Assembly: GCA_963729325.1 (NCBI GenBank)
Contig: CAVSNS010000053.1
Location: 62,001-126,000, forward strand
Length of the DNA: 64,000 bases
From: JABCYV01 sp963729325
GTDB taxonomy: Bacteria; Acidobacteriota; Terriglobia; Terriglobales; Acidobacteriaceae
Direction of reading: 5' to 3'
How positions within the stretch are numbered: the first letter of the stretch is position 1; every line of letters begins with the position of its first letter. The notes under the pieces were generated by a model. The model was not told where the DNA came from. It ran no database searches and was given only the letters and a program-made list of their open reading frames with translations. Made by a program: the position numbers and the translations under genes. Below are positions 27,577 through 36,684 of the stretch, one piece after another.

Positions 27577-29197
27577 ATGCCACCTTCGCAGGCTCCTGCG
27601 ACCCTGGAAATGCGAACGCGGCTTCACCCCAGCTGGCTCCCATTGAGCTTGCTGGCTCTGGGTTTAGTGGCCCGTTTGGCGTGGGCCTATTCGGTTTTTC
27701 TCAATCCCGACGAGGCCTTGCATTACCTGCTTTCTGTGCAGCCATCGCTTGCGCTCACTTACCAGGCGACCCTCCTTACCGCCCATCCTCCTCTACTGAT
27801 CGTACTGCTCCACTACTGGAGCTTACTCGGTACCTCGGAGTTTGTTTTGCGATTGCCGTCCGTACTCGCCGGTACGGCTTTTTGCTGGATAATGTTTCTT
27901 TGGCTCGAACGAGTGACCGACCACGCGACAGCGCTCATTGGCCTAAGTCTGCTGCTGTTCTCTCCAGCCCTGATCTACTTGTCGGCTGAGATTCGTCAGT
28001 ATTCACTGTTGCTTTTCTTCATGGCGTGCAGTTTGTATTTTCTTGATCGCGCCATCGGAGAAAGATCTTCGCGTATGGTCCTCCTTTCCGCGCTGGCGCT
28101 TTATCTCGCTCTGCTTACGCACTATTCAGCGCTGATCTTCGCGCTTACGATTGGGATCTATGCGCTTGTGCGCTTCCGATCTTCAAGAACGCAGGCCCGG
28201 TTGATTGGCGTATGGGGAGTGACCCAGTTAGGCGCGCTGGGCTTGGTGGCTTTCCTGCTGAAGAGCCACGTCCTTAAAATGAGGGCGCGAGGAATGTCCC
28301 AGGCGCTGGCCGATACCTATCTCCGCGGCGCCGTTTTTCACGCCGGCCAGGACCGAGTTCTCCCATTCATTGTGAAGGCAAACATCCGTCTCTTCCATTA
28401 CATGTTTAGCCAGGGAGCAGTCGGCGTCTTGGGACTTTTGGTATACATCGCCGGGATCGGTTTCTTGCTCGCAGACAAAGGGCCGGCACAAGATTCCGGC
28501 CGCCCATCCTCGCGCCAGCTTGGTTTACTGCTGGTTTTGCCGTTGGCGATCAACTGCGGCGCGGCCCTCGCCGGACTCTATCCCTCTCGGTGGCACACGT
28601 CACAATTCGTTTCTGGCGGGCTTTGCGATGTCTGGAGTGGCGGTTGCCCTGAGCCGCTGGAAAACCCCTCGCAGGTGGCAGAAGACAGTCGCCATCACGA
28701 TAATTCTTGCTATCTGCAATTTCTCCGTCACGCCCGCTGGAGCCTACATGAGGCCGCAAAACCAGAGAAGGGCGTTTATGCAGCAAGCGATGGGGTACCT
28801 GAGTCGTTCCGTCCCCAAAGATTCTTTGATCCTTACAGATGGCGAAGGAAGCCTTCTGCTTAGCTACTACTTCTGTCACCGCCTGATTTCAAGTGAGGAA
28901 TCGCGCTGCGGCGACGATCGAATCATAGTCCTCGACCCTCGTCAGTGGTTGTTGAGAGCCGAGACTTTCCCTTCCCAAATGCACAACGCCCAAAAAAGAT
29001 ATGGACTTCCACCCGGGACCAAGCCCTGGCTGTTTCAAGCTGGCTTTCTTGTCGATCGGGAGCCTGAACTCCGTGCCGAATTCGTCCAGTATGGTTGTGC
29101 CAGTCCACAAAGCTTCGGACAAAACATCTTCCTCTGCCAACTGACGCTGGGTGCGATCAACGACCCGACGAGCGCAACCTCAACCCCCGTGAAATAA
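27577..29197 (+). CDS. GT39/ArnT-like membrane glycosyltransferase, one frameshift
   Basis: About 539 residues from ATG 27577. Some ten membrane helices; the first external loop carries LNPDEALHYL and, further on, LTAHPPLLIVLLHYW, the acidic and HPP patterns of lipid-phosphate-sugar-dependent GT-C enzymes. After the helices a soluble domain follows (YLSRSVPKDSLILTDGEG). Frame changes near 28585 in a CCC run; removing one C restores GLYPLGGTRHNSF. The sugar and acceptor are unknown. Divergent from accC with a 141-bp gap. Confidence 0.75.
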
Positions 29198-29312
29198 CGG
29201 GTGTTCCAGAGAGGCTCTCGCAGGAGAAAATGAGGAGGCCAGGAAGGGAAAACGGCGCAGATCTAATCCCGGTCAGCTGACTTTACCTCTGGGTTGATCC
29301 CATTGGGTAATC

Positions 29313-30134
29313 CTATTTCGGTTGGTCCAAAGTAATGCCTTGGGCTCCTGGTTGCTTTTCGGCCTTGATCTTCTTAACTGCCATGGTCTTGTCCACCCAC
29401 TGATCGGCGGTCTTCAAATCTGCTGCTCGAGCTGCAGGATCGTCACACTGGACGTCAGCACGCTCGCGGTACAGCAAGTTCATGTACGCCATGGCGTCAT
29501 CGTAATCCGGCCGCAATTGCAAGGCTCTGTCGATCATCCCGATGCCGTCTTTGATCACATCCGAATTCTTGTCCCGGAGCATGGCGCAGACTTTTTTGTC
29601 CTTGAGAGGCTCTTCCGGCTTCAGGCCTAGCTTGGAACGTTCTTCCATGCGTGGCTGGTAGGCTTGGGTCCAATCAATTACCGCGACTGAATAGTATGAT
29701 TCGGGATCGTTCGGATCCAGGTCAACCGCCTTGCGATAGTAATTCTTGGCGTCTTCAAACTTCTTCATTTGCAGATAGAGGTAGGCGATACCCTTAGTGC
29801 TGTTGATCTTTTGCTCGCGTGCCGGATTGTGGCCCAGCACAGCTTTGTACTCATCGATCGCCTGCTGTGCCATGCGATTGTTGTCTTCGGTGTCAGCCCC
29901 AGGAATGTATTGCTGGGCATAGGCCGTAGCCAGATACAGACGAGCATTCAGTAGCGCAGGGTCCAGTGACACCGCTTTTTGAAAGTGGTCGATGGCTTCT
30001 TCGTACTTGGCGTTTTTGTAGGACTGCACGCCCTTGTTCAGCTGATCGCGAGCCTGCAACTTGCTGCAGCCCACGCCGGAAGACAACGCCAGGCCGACCG
30101 CCACCAGTGCCAGCACTTGTACGCTTTTTCTCAT
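29313..30134 (-). CDS. TPR lipoprotein at the end of the TonB-ExbBD cluster
   Basis: 273 residues from ATG 30134 (GGGAG 11 bases upstream). A lipobox (LALSSGVGC) indicates a lipid anchor. At least three TPR units are visible (VQSYKNAKYEEAIDHFQKAV, YLYLQMKKFEDAKNYYRKAV, MIDRALQLRPDYDDAMAYM). TPRs mediate protein contacts; its place after tonB-exbB-exbD-exbD suggests it helps assemble or couple that energy-transducing complex, which is inference. Intact. Confidence 0.88.
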   Translation of the reverse strand: MRKSVQVLALVAVGLALSSGVGCSKLQARDQLNKGVQSYKNAKYEEAIDHFQKAVSLDPALLNARLYLATAYAQQYIPGADTEDNNRMAQQAIDEYKAVLGHNPAREQKINSTKGIAYLYLQMKKFEDAKNYYRKAVDLDPNDPESYYSVAVIDWTQAYQPRMEERSKLGLKPEEPLKDKKVCAMLRDKNSDVIKDGIGMIDRALQLRPDYDDAMAYMNLLYRERADVQCDDPAARAADLKTADQWVDKTMAVKKIKAEKQPGAQGITLDQPK

Positions 30135-30266
30135 TGCGTTGTAAGTCTCCCTTGCCACGAAATCCTGAGGAATGAGTCCGGTACAAATAGTCGGTCACAA
30201 ACATGGCTTACGCAGCGCTCGCAAGATCAGTACAGGTTTCCCGAGCGTTTTGACCGGATTGCGGAT

Positions 30267-30710
30267 CTATCCACCAGCTTCGATCTTGGCGGTAATTAGG
30301 CCTACTTTGTCCACACCCGACGCATGGGCAATGTCAATCACGTTGGCCACGTCGGCGAACGGAATACTATCATCGCCTTTGACGAACATTACCTTCTCGG
30401 CTCGGGTTTTGAAGATGTCGGTGAGACGTCCCTGCAGGTTCTCCCAGGTCGTGTCCTCTTGATTGATCTTAAGAGCCGGAGCTTGCCCTGCGCCGCGATC
30501 GATCAATTGGACTACGATAGTGCGGTCTGGCGCCTGGTTCTTAGGCGCGTTCGGTGGTGGCGGCTGGGGCACCAGCGCGTCTAATCCCTTTGGAGTTAGC
30601 GGTGTGATCACCATGAAGATGATGAGCAGCACCAGCAGTACGTCAATGAGCGGAGTCACGTTCATGTCGGCGCTTTGACCGCCCTTGGCGCTTCCCGCTG
30701 TCATTCCCAT
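30267..30710 (-). CDS. exbD: ExbD/TolR family protein (second copy)
   Basis: 147 residues. The single N-terminal helix DMNVTPLIDVLLVLLIIFMV carries the conserved aspartate of the proton channel, followed by a periplasmic domain. With ExbB it converts proton flow into movement of TonB. It is 34 bp downstream of a first, distinct exbD, a two-ExbD layout common in Acidobacteria and Myxococcota. Confidence 0.92.
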   Translation of the reverse strand: MGMTAGSAKGGQSADMNVTPLIDVLLVLLIIFMVITPLTPKGLDALVPQPPPPNAPKNQAPDRTIVVQLIDRGAGQAPALKINQEDTTWENLQGRLTDIFKTRAEKVMFVKGDDSIPFADVANVIDIAHASGVDKVGLITAKIEAGG

Positions 30711-30744
30711 AGTTCTTCTCCTCTAGTTCGTTGAACCGCGCGGC

Positions 30745-31215
30745 CTATTGCCCGCTGCTGGGTGTTGTCGTCGCCGGCGCTGCTGGTGGCGTTGCTGTCT
30801 TTCTCTGCTCAGTCAACAGTCCCAACTGGTCGACACCCGCAGCACGCACATTGTCCACGACTGCGACCACAGATCCGAATTTCGCCCGCGCATCGGCCTT
30901 GACGTAGACTATCTTTTCCTGCTTGTTGGCGATACGGTCCTTGACTTTGCCGGTCAACTGATCTACCGGAAGCTTGTCATTCCCGAAATAAACTGTGCCG
31001 TCCCGCATGACGGCCACCAGCAGCGCGTCCTCTTTATCTGCGTCGGGCATGGGCGTCGGGTTGTTTACTTGTACCAGATCCACACTCTGGCCATGCTGCA
31101 ACATAGGCGTGATGACCATGAAGATGATCAGCAACACCAGCATCACGTCCACCATAGGTGTGACGTTAATGGCGGAGCTAACGTTCGCTCCCTCATTTCG
31201 TTTTGCAAGTGCCAT
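30745..31215 (-). CDS. exbD: ExbD/TolR family protein (first copy)
   Basis: 156 residues. Helix INVTPMVDVMLVLLIIFMVI with the key aspartate; periplasmic domain contains IVYVKADARAKFGSVV. The C terminus ends in a Pro/Ala/Thr-rich tail. Divergence from the next copy suggests the two form a heteromeric channel partner, as an inference. Preceded by a strong intercistronic hairpin at 31283-31314. Confidence 0.92.
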   Translation of the reverse strand: MALAKRNEGANVSSAINVTPMVDVMLVLLIIFMVITPMLQHGQSVDLVQVNNPTPMPDADKEDALLVAVMRDGTVYFGNDKLPVDQLTGKVKDRIANKQEKIVYVKADARAKFGSVVAVVDNVRAAGVDQLGLLTEQRKTATPPAAPATTTPSSGQ

Positions 31216-31282
31216 ACCTTTACCTCTCTCGAGCGCTAGATTGCATCGCTGTCCGCGAAGGAACTTTGGCGACCAGCTTTCA

Positions 31283-31314
31283 GGCTGGACGCCAGAGCTT
31301 CCCGGCGTCCAGCC
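31283..31314. promoter_or_regulatory. Perfect intercistronic hairpin between exbB and exbD
   Basis: GGCTGGACGCC (31283-31293) pairs without mismatch with GGCGTCCAGCC (31304-31314) around a 10-base loop. It sits between the exbB stop and the exbD start, with no T-run, so an mRNA processing or stability element is more likely than a terminator. Confidence 0.55.
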
Positions 31315-31353
31315 CTAACTCATAGCCGTAGCCTTATCCCTCAGCAAGGACCG

Positions 31354-32109
31354 TTAGGTGCGGCGCATTCCTCGCCGCTTCAGGAAATAATCAATCAATT
31401 CGCTCGAGGAGTTGTCCATCTCCACGTCGAAGGCTTCCACGCGGCCAGTCAGATAATTGAACATCATCACCGCCGGGATAGCCACGAATAGTCCGATGGC
31501 GGTGGTCACCAGCGCTTCCGAGATTCCACCTGCAACGGCGCCCAAACCGGTGGCCTTCTGAGTTGAGATTTCTCGGAAGGCGTTCAGGATGCCCATCACC
31601 GTACCGAACAGTCCCACGAATGGCGCTGTCGATCCAATGGTGGCCAAACCGCCCAGTCCGCGCTTCAACTCAGCGTGGACAATGGCTTCGGTGCGCTCCA
31701 GGGCGCGCTTGGAAGCCTCTATGGTCTCGCCCGGAATCTCGCCGCTTTCCTGGTGGGCGCGGAATTCCATCAGGCCGGCGGTCACAACCTTGGCCAGATG
31801 GCTCTTCTTGTTGCGCTCGGCCACTTTGATGGCCTCGTCAATTTTGCCATCACGCAGAGCGCCCGCAACTGCGGGAGCGAACGCCCGCGACTGCTTCCGG
31901 GCGGCATTAAAGGCCATCCAGCGATCGATCATCACCCCGATCGACCAACCAGACATAATGAACAGGATGACCACCACCGCCTTCGCGATGATGCCCATCT
32001 GGCGCCATAGAGAAAGTGGATCCCACTGGACCGATTGTTCCTGCAACAACCAGGTGGCCGTGGTGGATACAGTGCTCAGAGTATGTGCAGCTAAGTTGGC
32101 TACGAACAT
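31354..32109 (-). CDS. exbB: ExbB/TolQ proton channel protein
   Basis: 251 residues with three membrane helices; the conserved MotA/TolQ/ExbB block is GLGGLATIGSTAPFVGLFGT and VMGILNAF, and the last helix ALVTTAIGLFVAIPAVMMFN. It forms the pentameric proton channel with ExbD that powers TonB. GAGGAGG lies 9 bases before ATG 32109. It has its own 204-bp upstream gap after tonB. Confidence 0.94.
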   Translation of the reverse strand: MFVANLAAHTLSTVSTTATWLLQEQSVQWDPLSLWRQMGIIAKAVVVILFIMSGWSIGVMIDRWMAFNAARKQSRAFAPAVAGALRDGKIDEAIKVAERNKKSHLAKVVTAGLMEFRAHQESGEIPGETIEASKRALERTEAIVHAELKRGLGGLATIGSTAPFVGLFGTVMGILNAFREISTQKATGLGAVAGGISEALVTTAIGLFVAIPAVMMFNYLTGRVEAFDVEMDNSSSELIDYFLKRRGMRRT

Positions 32110-32313
32110 GAGTTGCTTCCTCCTCAGAACTTGTATGCGAATCGTTGTCTCGCTGTAAAATCCTAGAAATCAGCGAGCGCTCGGATGCTTTAGGCAAAAG
32201 GGCGACCGTGGTTCTTCAAACGTGCCCCGCCCCGAACCGTTTACGCAAGGTGGGATGGGGAAGGCCACGCCACGAAACTTCTCTCACCACTTCACTTCAC
32301 CAGGCAAAGATCC

Positions 32314-33057
32314 TTAGCCTCCGGATAGCGAGAAGATCACCGTAATCTGGGTGTCGACTTCCACCGGTTCACCGTTCAAAATGTAGGGCCTGTACTTCCA
32401 CTGCTTCACGGCTTCGATGGCTGCCGGGGCCAGCATAGGATGCCCACTGATCAAGTGAAGGTTTTCAATACTGCCATCCTTGCTAATCTCAGCCTGCAAC
32501 AGCACACTTCCTTGGATGCGTGCCTGTCGCGCCAGGGGCGGGTAGGCTGGTTGAACTTTACGCAGCAGCAAGCCCTGGGTCACACCTTGGGACACGCGTA
32601 CCCGTTGCGGCGTAGCTATTTTGGGCACGGACATAGGGGTCGAATTGATGATTCCGCCGATCACTCCTCCCATCTGTCCGCCAGGCACTCCGCCCGGAAC
32701 CCCACCCACCACGCCAGCCATGGAATTCATCGGCGGGGGAGCCTCTTCTTCTTTGATCATCTGTACTTTTTCTGGAATCTTGGTTGGCGTACGGAGTTGG
32801 CCGTTAATGATATCGGTTTGAATCTGCTTGACCACCTTGACCGGAGTCGCCGCCGGTGGTGGCGGCGGTGGCGGAGGAGGTGGAGGCGCCACCAGGAAGG
32901 TCATCAGCTGTGTTTTTGGCAAGGCTTCCGTAAATAGAAGCGGAATCAATACCAGCACTCCGATCAGCATTACCTGCAAAACGAAGGAAAGAGCAGTCGT
33001 CGCCCCGCGTTTCGTCTTCAGCTTGCCACCGGATTCAATTAGGCTGTCTTCAAACAT
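32314..33057 (-). CDS. tonB: TonB-family energy transducer
   Basis: 247 residues. One N-terminal membrane helix (LSFVLQVMLIGVLVLIPLLF), then a proline run of eleven residues, a Gly/Val/Pro repeat (GVPGGVPGGQMGG), and the C-terminal TonB domain (QGSVLLQAEISKDGSIENLH, PAAIEAVKQWKYRPYILNGE). It spans the periplasm and opens outer-membrane receptors with energy from ExbBD. First gene of the tonB-exbB-exbD-exbD-TPR cluster. Confidence 0.92.
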   Translation of the reverse strand: MFEDSLIESGGKLKTKRGATTALSFVLQVMLIGVLVLIPLLFTEALPKTQLMTFLVAPPPPPPPPPPPAATPVKVVKQIQTDIINGQLRTPTKIPEKVQMIKEEEAPPPMNSMAGVVGGVPGGVPGGQMGGVIGGIINSTPMSVPKIATPQRVRVSQGVTQGLLLRKVQPAYPPLARQARIQGSVLLQAEISKDGSIENLHLISGHPMLAPAAIEAVKQWKYRPYILNGEPVEVDTQITVIFSLSGG

Positions 33058-33184
33058 AGGCGTCTCCTCTTACACGAGTCCTACATCCTCTTAGACACCG
33101 CCCCTGCTTCCTCTGTTCCCAAGCTGAGCAACCGTCGGCAGGCTCCAGCTTATATCGGCCGACTGGTACTTAAACAATTGCAAA

Positions 33185-34432
33185 CTAAGTAGTTACGCCA
33201 GCTTTCGAGTCCTTTGCCTGCGCCCGAGTAGCATTAGGCCGTGGACCCTTGCCTTCTACCGACTTTCCGCCTGGACCAATCACCGGCCGTGCCCCGCGTT
33301 TCGTCCGCCAATCCTGGTAAGCCACCAGAATGGGTGCCGCAATAGCAATCGACGAATAAGTACCGATCAGGATGCCGATCACTAATGCGAATGAGAACCC
33401 ATGCAGCACTTCCCCACCGAACAAATACAAAGCCAGCACCGTCAGGAATGTTAAGCCCGCTGTCAAGATGGTCCGGCTCAGGGTCTGATTAATGCTCCGG
33501 TTGACGATGTCGGACAGCCTCTCGCGGCGCATCAACTTCAAGTTCTCGCGGATACGATCGAACACCACAATCGTGTCGTTGTTGGAATAACCGATCAGCG
33601 TCAGGATGGCCGCAATCACTGTCAGCGAGATTTCCTTGTTCGCCAGTGAAAAGGCGCCAACCGTGATCAAAGTATCGTGAAACACGGTAACTACCGCAGC
33701 CACACCGTAGATCCACTCGAATCGGAAAGCCAGGTACACCAGCATCCCAGCAAGAGAGTAAATCACCGCCCACTTCGCCTGGCTCTGCAGTTGTTTGCCG
33801 ACTTGAGGTCCAACAATTTCCACTTGGTAGATCCCGAAATCGGAAAGATAGAAACCCTCCTGCAGTGCCGCAACCACTGCCGGATCGACTACACCCTTCA
33901 AGTCGTCGAAGGAACTTAGCACGCCACCCTTGGTTTTGTCCCGATAGTTCACAATCCTCTGCGCCACTTCGGTATAGCGTTGATTGGCGTCCGTACCTGC
34001 ATGCAGCGGATCCTTCTCGAGCAGATAGTTCGCCAGTGTCAAAGAGCTGCTATTGTTCAGGTCCTGCTTGCCGGCCGGGGTGTTTGTCTCAAGGGCACTG
34101 ATCACCTTGATCTTGCCCTCATCCAGCGCCTTCTCACTGGTCTCCCGCACGTCGAGGTCAATCAGCTCTTCATTGCTCGCAGGCACACCGAGCCGTTGAA
34201 TCCTCGCTCGCCCGAGACCGACTCGCCCCAGCGCAGTGCGGATGGCATCGTCGTTCGGGGGATGCGAGAACTTCACGTAGACCAGCGTACCCCCCCGGAA
34301 GTCTACACCTAGCGGGATCCCATGCCAGAACAACATGGAAAGTATGCCCGCCACGCTGAATACTAATGAAAAGGCGAGAAAGTACCACTTCTTGCCGAGA
34401 AAATCTATGTTTGGATTGCGAAAAAATTCCAC
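33185..34432 (-). CDS. secF: Preprotein translocase subunit SecF
   Basis: 415 residues, longer than the usual 300-330 because of an enlarged first periplasmic domain (residues about 80-200). Six helices are recognisable; hallmark blocks are GIPLGVDFRGGTLVYVKF near the N terminus and IGYSNNDTIVVFDRIREN in the fourth-fifth helix region. With SecD it uses the proton gradient to finish protein export. Follows secD by 78 bp. Intact. Confidence 0.95.
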   Translation of the reverse strand: MEFFRNPNIDFLGKKWYFLAFSLVFSVAGILSMLFWHGIPLGVDFRGGTLVYVKFSHPPNDDAIRTALGRVGLGRARIQRLGVPASNEELIDLDVRETSEKALDEGKIKVISALETNTPAGKQDLNNSSSLTLANYLLEKDPLHAGTDANQRYTEVAQRIVNYRDKTKGGVLSSFDDLKGVVDPAVVAALQEGFYLSDFGIYQVEIVGPQVGKQLQSQAKWAVIYSLAGMLVYLAFRFEWIYGVAAVVTVFHDTLITVGAFSLANKEISLTVIAAILTLIGYSNNDTIVVFDRIRENLKLMRRERLSDIVNRSINQTLSRTILTAGLTFLTVLALYLFGGEVLHGFSFALVIGILIGTYSSIAIAAPILVAYQDWRTKRGARPVIGPGGKSVEGKGPRPNATRAQAKDSKAGVTT

Positions 34433-34510
34433 TCTGCTTAAAACCCCTTATAACAAGCTATATGAGGACCAGCGCCCTCGCCCGTCCACGCCGAGCAAAA
34501 CCCGGCAATC

Positions 34511-36130
34511 CTAAATGCTCAATGCCTCGCCCCGCTGCTTGCGGGTAAGGATCCAGTCAAAAATCATGCGCGATACGAAAACCGCGGTAAACAGGTTGGC
34601 CAGCAAACCAAATGTTAGCGTGACCGCAAACCCCTTTACCGGCCCTGTCCCAAACAAGAAGAGGATGGCCGCTGAAACGATGGTGGTGACGTGCGTATCC
34701 ACGATCGTGATCCAGGCATGGCCGAATCCTTGTTCGACCGCCGAAGGCGGCGTTTTCCCATTCCTCAGCTCCTCGCGGATGCGCTCAAAGATCAGGACGT
34801 TCGAATCTACGCCCATGCCGACCGTCAGAATCACTCCCGCGATCCCGGGCAAAGTCAGAGTCGCACCGAAATAGCCCATGAAACCGAGCAGAATGACCAA
34901 GTTCAAGATCAGCGCAATGTCGGCATTGATTCCCGCGCCGCGATAATACACCAGCATGAAAATCAACACCGCGAGCATTCCGATAATCGCAGCTTGAACT
35001 CCAGCACGGATCGAATCCGATCCGAGCGACGGTCCGACTGTCCGCTCTTCTAGGTATTTGATACTCGCGGGCAGAGCACCCGAATTCAGAACAAGCGCCA
35101 GGTCCTTGGCATACTGTTCGGTCATCCCACCGCCGCTGATGCGTCCCTGGTCGCTAATCTCCGACTTAATCACGGCAACTTCCTGGACCTTGTTATCCAG
35201 CACGACCGCCAAATAGTCATTGACGTGCTCTCGGGTGAATCGCGAAAAACGCCGTCCGCCTTCCCCGGTCAGGATGAAATTGACCTCGGGCCGGCCAGTC
35301 TCGTCACGACCGACGCTGGCCTGTCTCAGATCGTGGCCGGCTACGGCAGAAACGCGAGAAATGAGGTATACAGCGTCTTCCGTTCCACTGCCGCCTTTGT
35401 TCTTGCCGTGCAGCAGGACTGCATCCGGAGGCAAAACGCCGTTGTGCGCAGCCAAAGCAGCCTGCTCATCGGGATAGGCCTGACCGTTGTCCAGGGCTTG
35501 CCGGATTTCCAGCATGGCAGTGGACTGCATAATTTCCTTTACTCGCGCAGGATCATCCACGCCCGGTAACTGGACCAGGATCTGGTATTGTCCCAGCCCG
35601 TGCTCCTCGATGACCGGCTCGCTAACTCCCAACTGGTCAATGCGATTGCGGATGGTCTCAATCGCCTGCTGAACAGCCTGATTCTTAAGAGACACCAGAG
35701 ACTGAGGCTTCATGGTCAGCGTCCAACTGTTCTCAGCGCCCGACGCCGCTTCGTACTCAGACAGCCGATCGCTCACAATCGACCGGAGATCGGAGCTAGA
35801 TTCCGGCGGCACTCCCTTAATCACGATCTTGTCCGGGCTGTTTACAGGATCGGGTTTGCTGATGTCGGCATAGTTGATCTTTTTCGTCCGCAACGCTTCC
35901 TTAAGCCGTTCGACCGCGCGGTCGCTATCCGCATTGACGGCATCATTGACCTGCACTTGAAGAATGAGGTGGGTTCCGCCCTTCAAATCCAACCCCAGGT
36001 GAATGCGGTCCTGCAACGACGCCACCAGTCCCTTGGCTGAGAAGTCCTTGGGAACTCCGAATATGCCAAACAGGAACGCCAGGAGTATTGCGGCGACAAG
36101 TCCGAGTTTCCATCCCAAATTCTTGTTCAT
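34511..36130 (-). CDS. secD: Preprotein translocase subunit SecD
   Basis: 539 residues. N-terminal helix, then HLGLDLKGGTHLILQVQV, the P1 periplasmic head, and the C-terminal helices with TVGMGVDSNVLIFERIREEL. Partner of SecF in the export complex. Lies between yajC and secF in the classic order. Intact. Confidence 0.96.
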   Translation of the reverse strand: MNKNLGWKLGLVAAILLAFLFGIFGVPKDFSAKGLVASLQDRIHLGLDLKGGTHLILQVQVNDAVNADSDRAVERLKEALRTKKINYADISKPDPVNSPDKIVIKGVPPESSSDLRSIVSDRLSEYEAASGAENSWTLTMKPQSLVSLKNQAVQQAIETIRNRIDQLGVSEPVIEEHGLGQYQILVQLPGVDDPARVKEIMQSTAMLEIRQALDNGQAYPDEQAALAAHNGVLPPDAVLLHGKNKGGSGTEDAVYLISRVSAVAGHDLRQASVGRDETGRPEVNFILTGEGGRRFSRFTREHVNDYLAVVLDNKVQEVAVIKSEISDQGRISGGGMTEQYAKDLALVLNSGALPASIKYLEERTVGPSLGSDSIRAGVQAAIIGMLAVLIFMLVYYRGAGINADIALILNLVILLGFMGYFGATLTLPGIAGVILTVGMGVDSNVLIFERIREELRNGKTPPSAVEQGFGHAWITIVDTHVTTIVSAAILFLFGTGPVKGFAVTLTFGLLANLFTAVFVSRMIFDWILTRKQRGEALSI

Positions 36131-36192
36131 GACCTAACTTTTATTTGCCAGTAAAATTTAGATGCACTTTTTTGCGCCGTCACGATCGATTT

Positions 36193-36523
36193 TCAAGCTG
36201 ACTTGCTCACCGCTTCCTCCGGTGTCGTAACCGATACCACCGAAGCTCGGGTTACCTCGATCCGGAGGTTGTCAGGCGGCACTCGCAGTTGGAGATAGTC
36301 GTCTTTCAGCGAGATGATGGTGCCCGCGCAGCCCGCCACTTGTCACCACCTTGTCACCGGTCTTGAGCTCCGACAACATCTGCTGCCACTTTTTCTGCCG
36401 CCGCTGCTGCGGCATGATCAAGAGAAAATAAAAGATGGCAAAAATGAAGATCAGCGGGGCAAATCCCAGCCAGCCCATGGAGCCGCCACTGCTTTGCAGT
36501 GTCAACAAATATTCTGCGCTCAT
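36193..36523 (-). CDS. yajC: Sec translocon accessory protein YajC, one frameshift
   Basis: 109 residues after removing one base near 36340. Single helix LGFAPLIFIFAIFYFLLIM followed by PQQRRQKKWQQMLSELKTGD and KVVTSGGLRG; the rest continues in another frame (ISLKDDYLQLRVPPDNLRIE) to TGA 36193. YajC associates with SecDF. Position between tgt and secD supports the call. Confidence 0.9.
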
Positions 36524-36684
36524 GAAGATTCGGATACCCGGTTCCTGCTAAACAGTTCGGGCCATACCTGCTGACGCGTCTCGCCCTGTGCAAATTTACC
36601 GCAGGAGTTCTCGTTTTCGTAGGCCGGAGATTCCTTTAGCTTCAGGCACGAACCGGGGATGCCAAGCTATGGTTTCCGTTGAGA

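Noticed and set aside
32858..32893. GGC/GGT-rich tract as a simple-sequence regulatory repeat
   Set aside because: It encodes the proline run of TonB, a normal feature of the protein.
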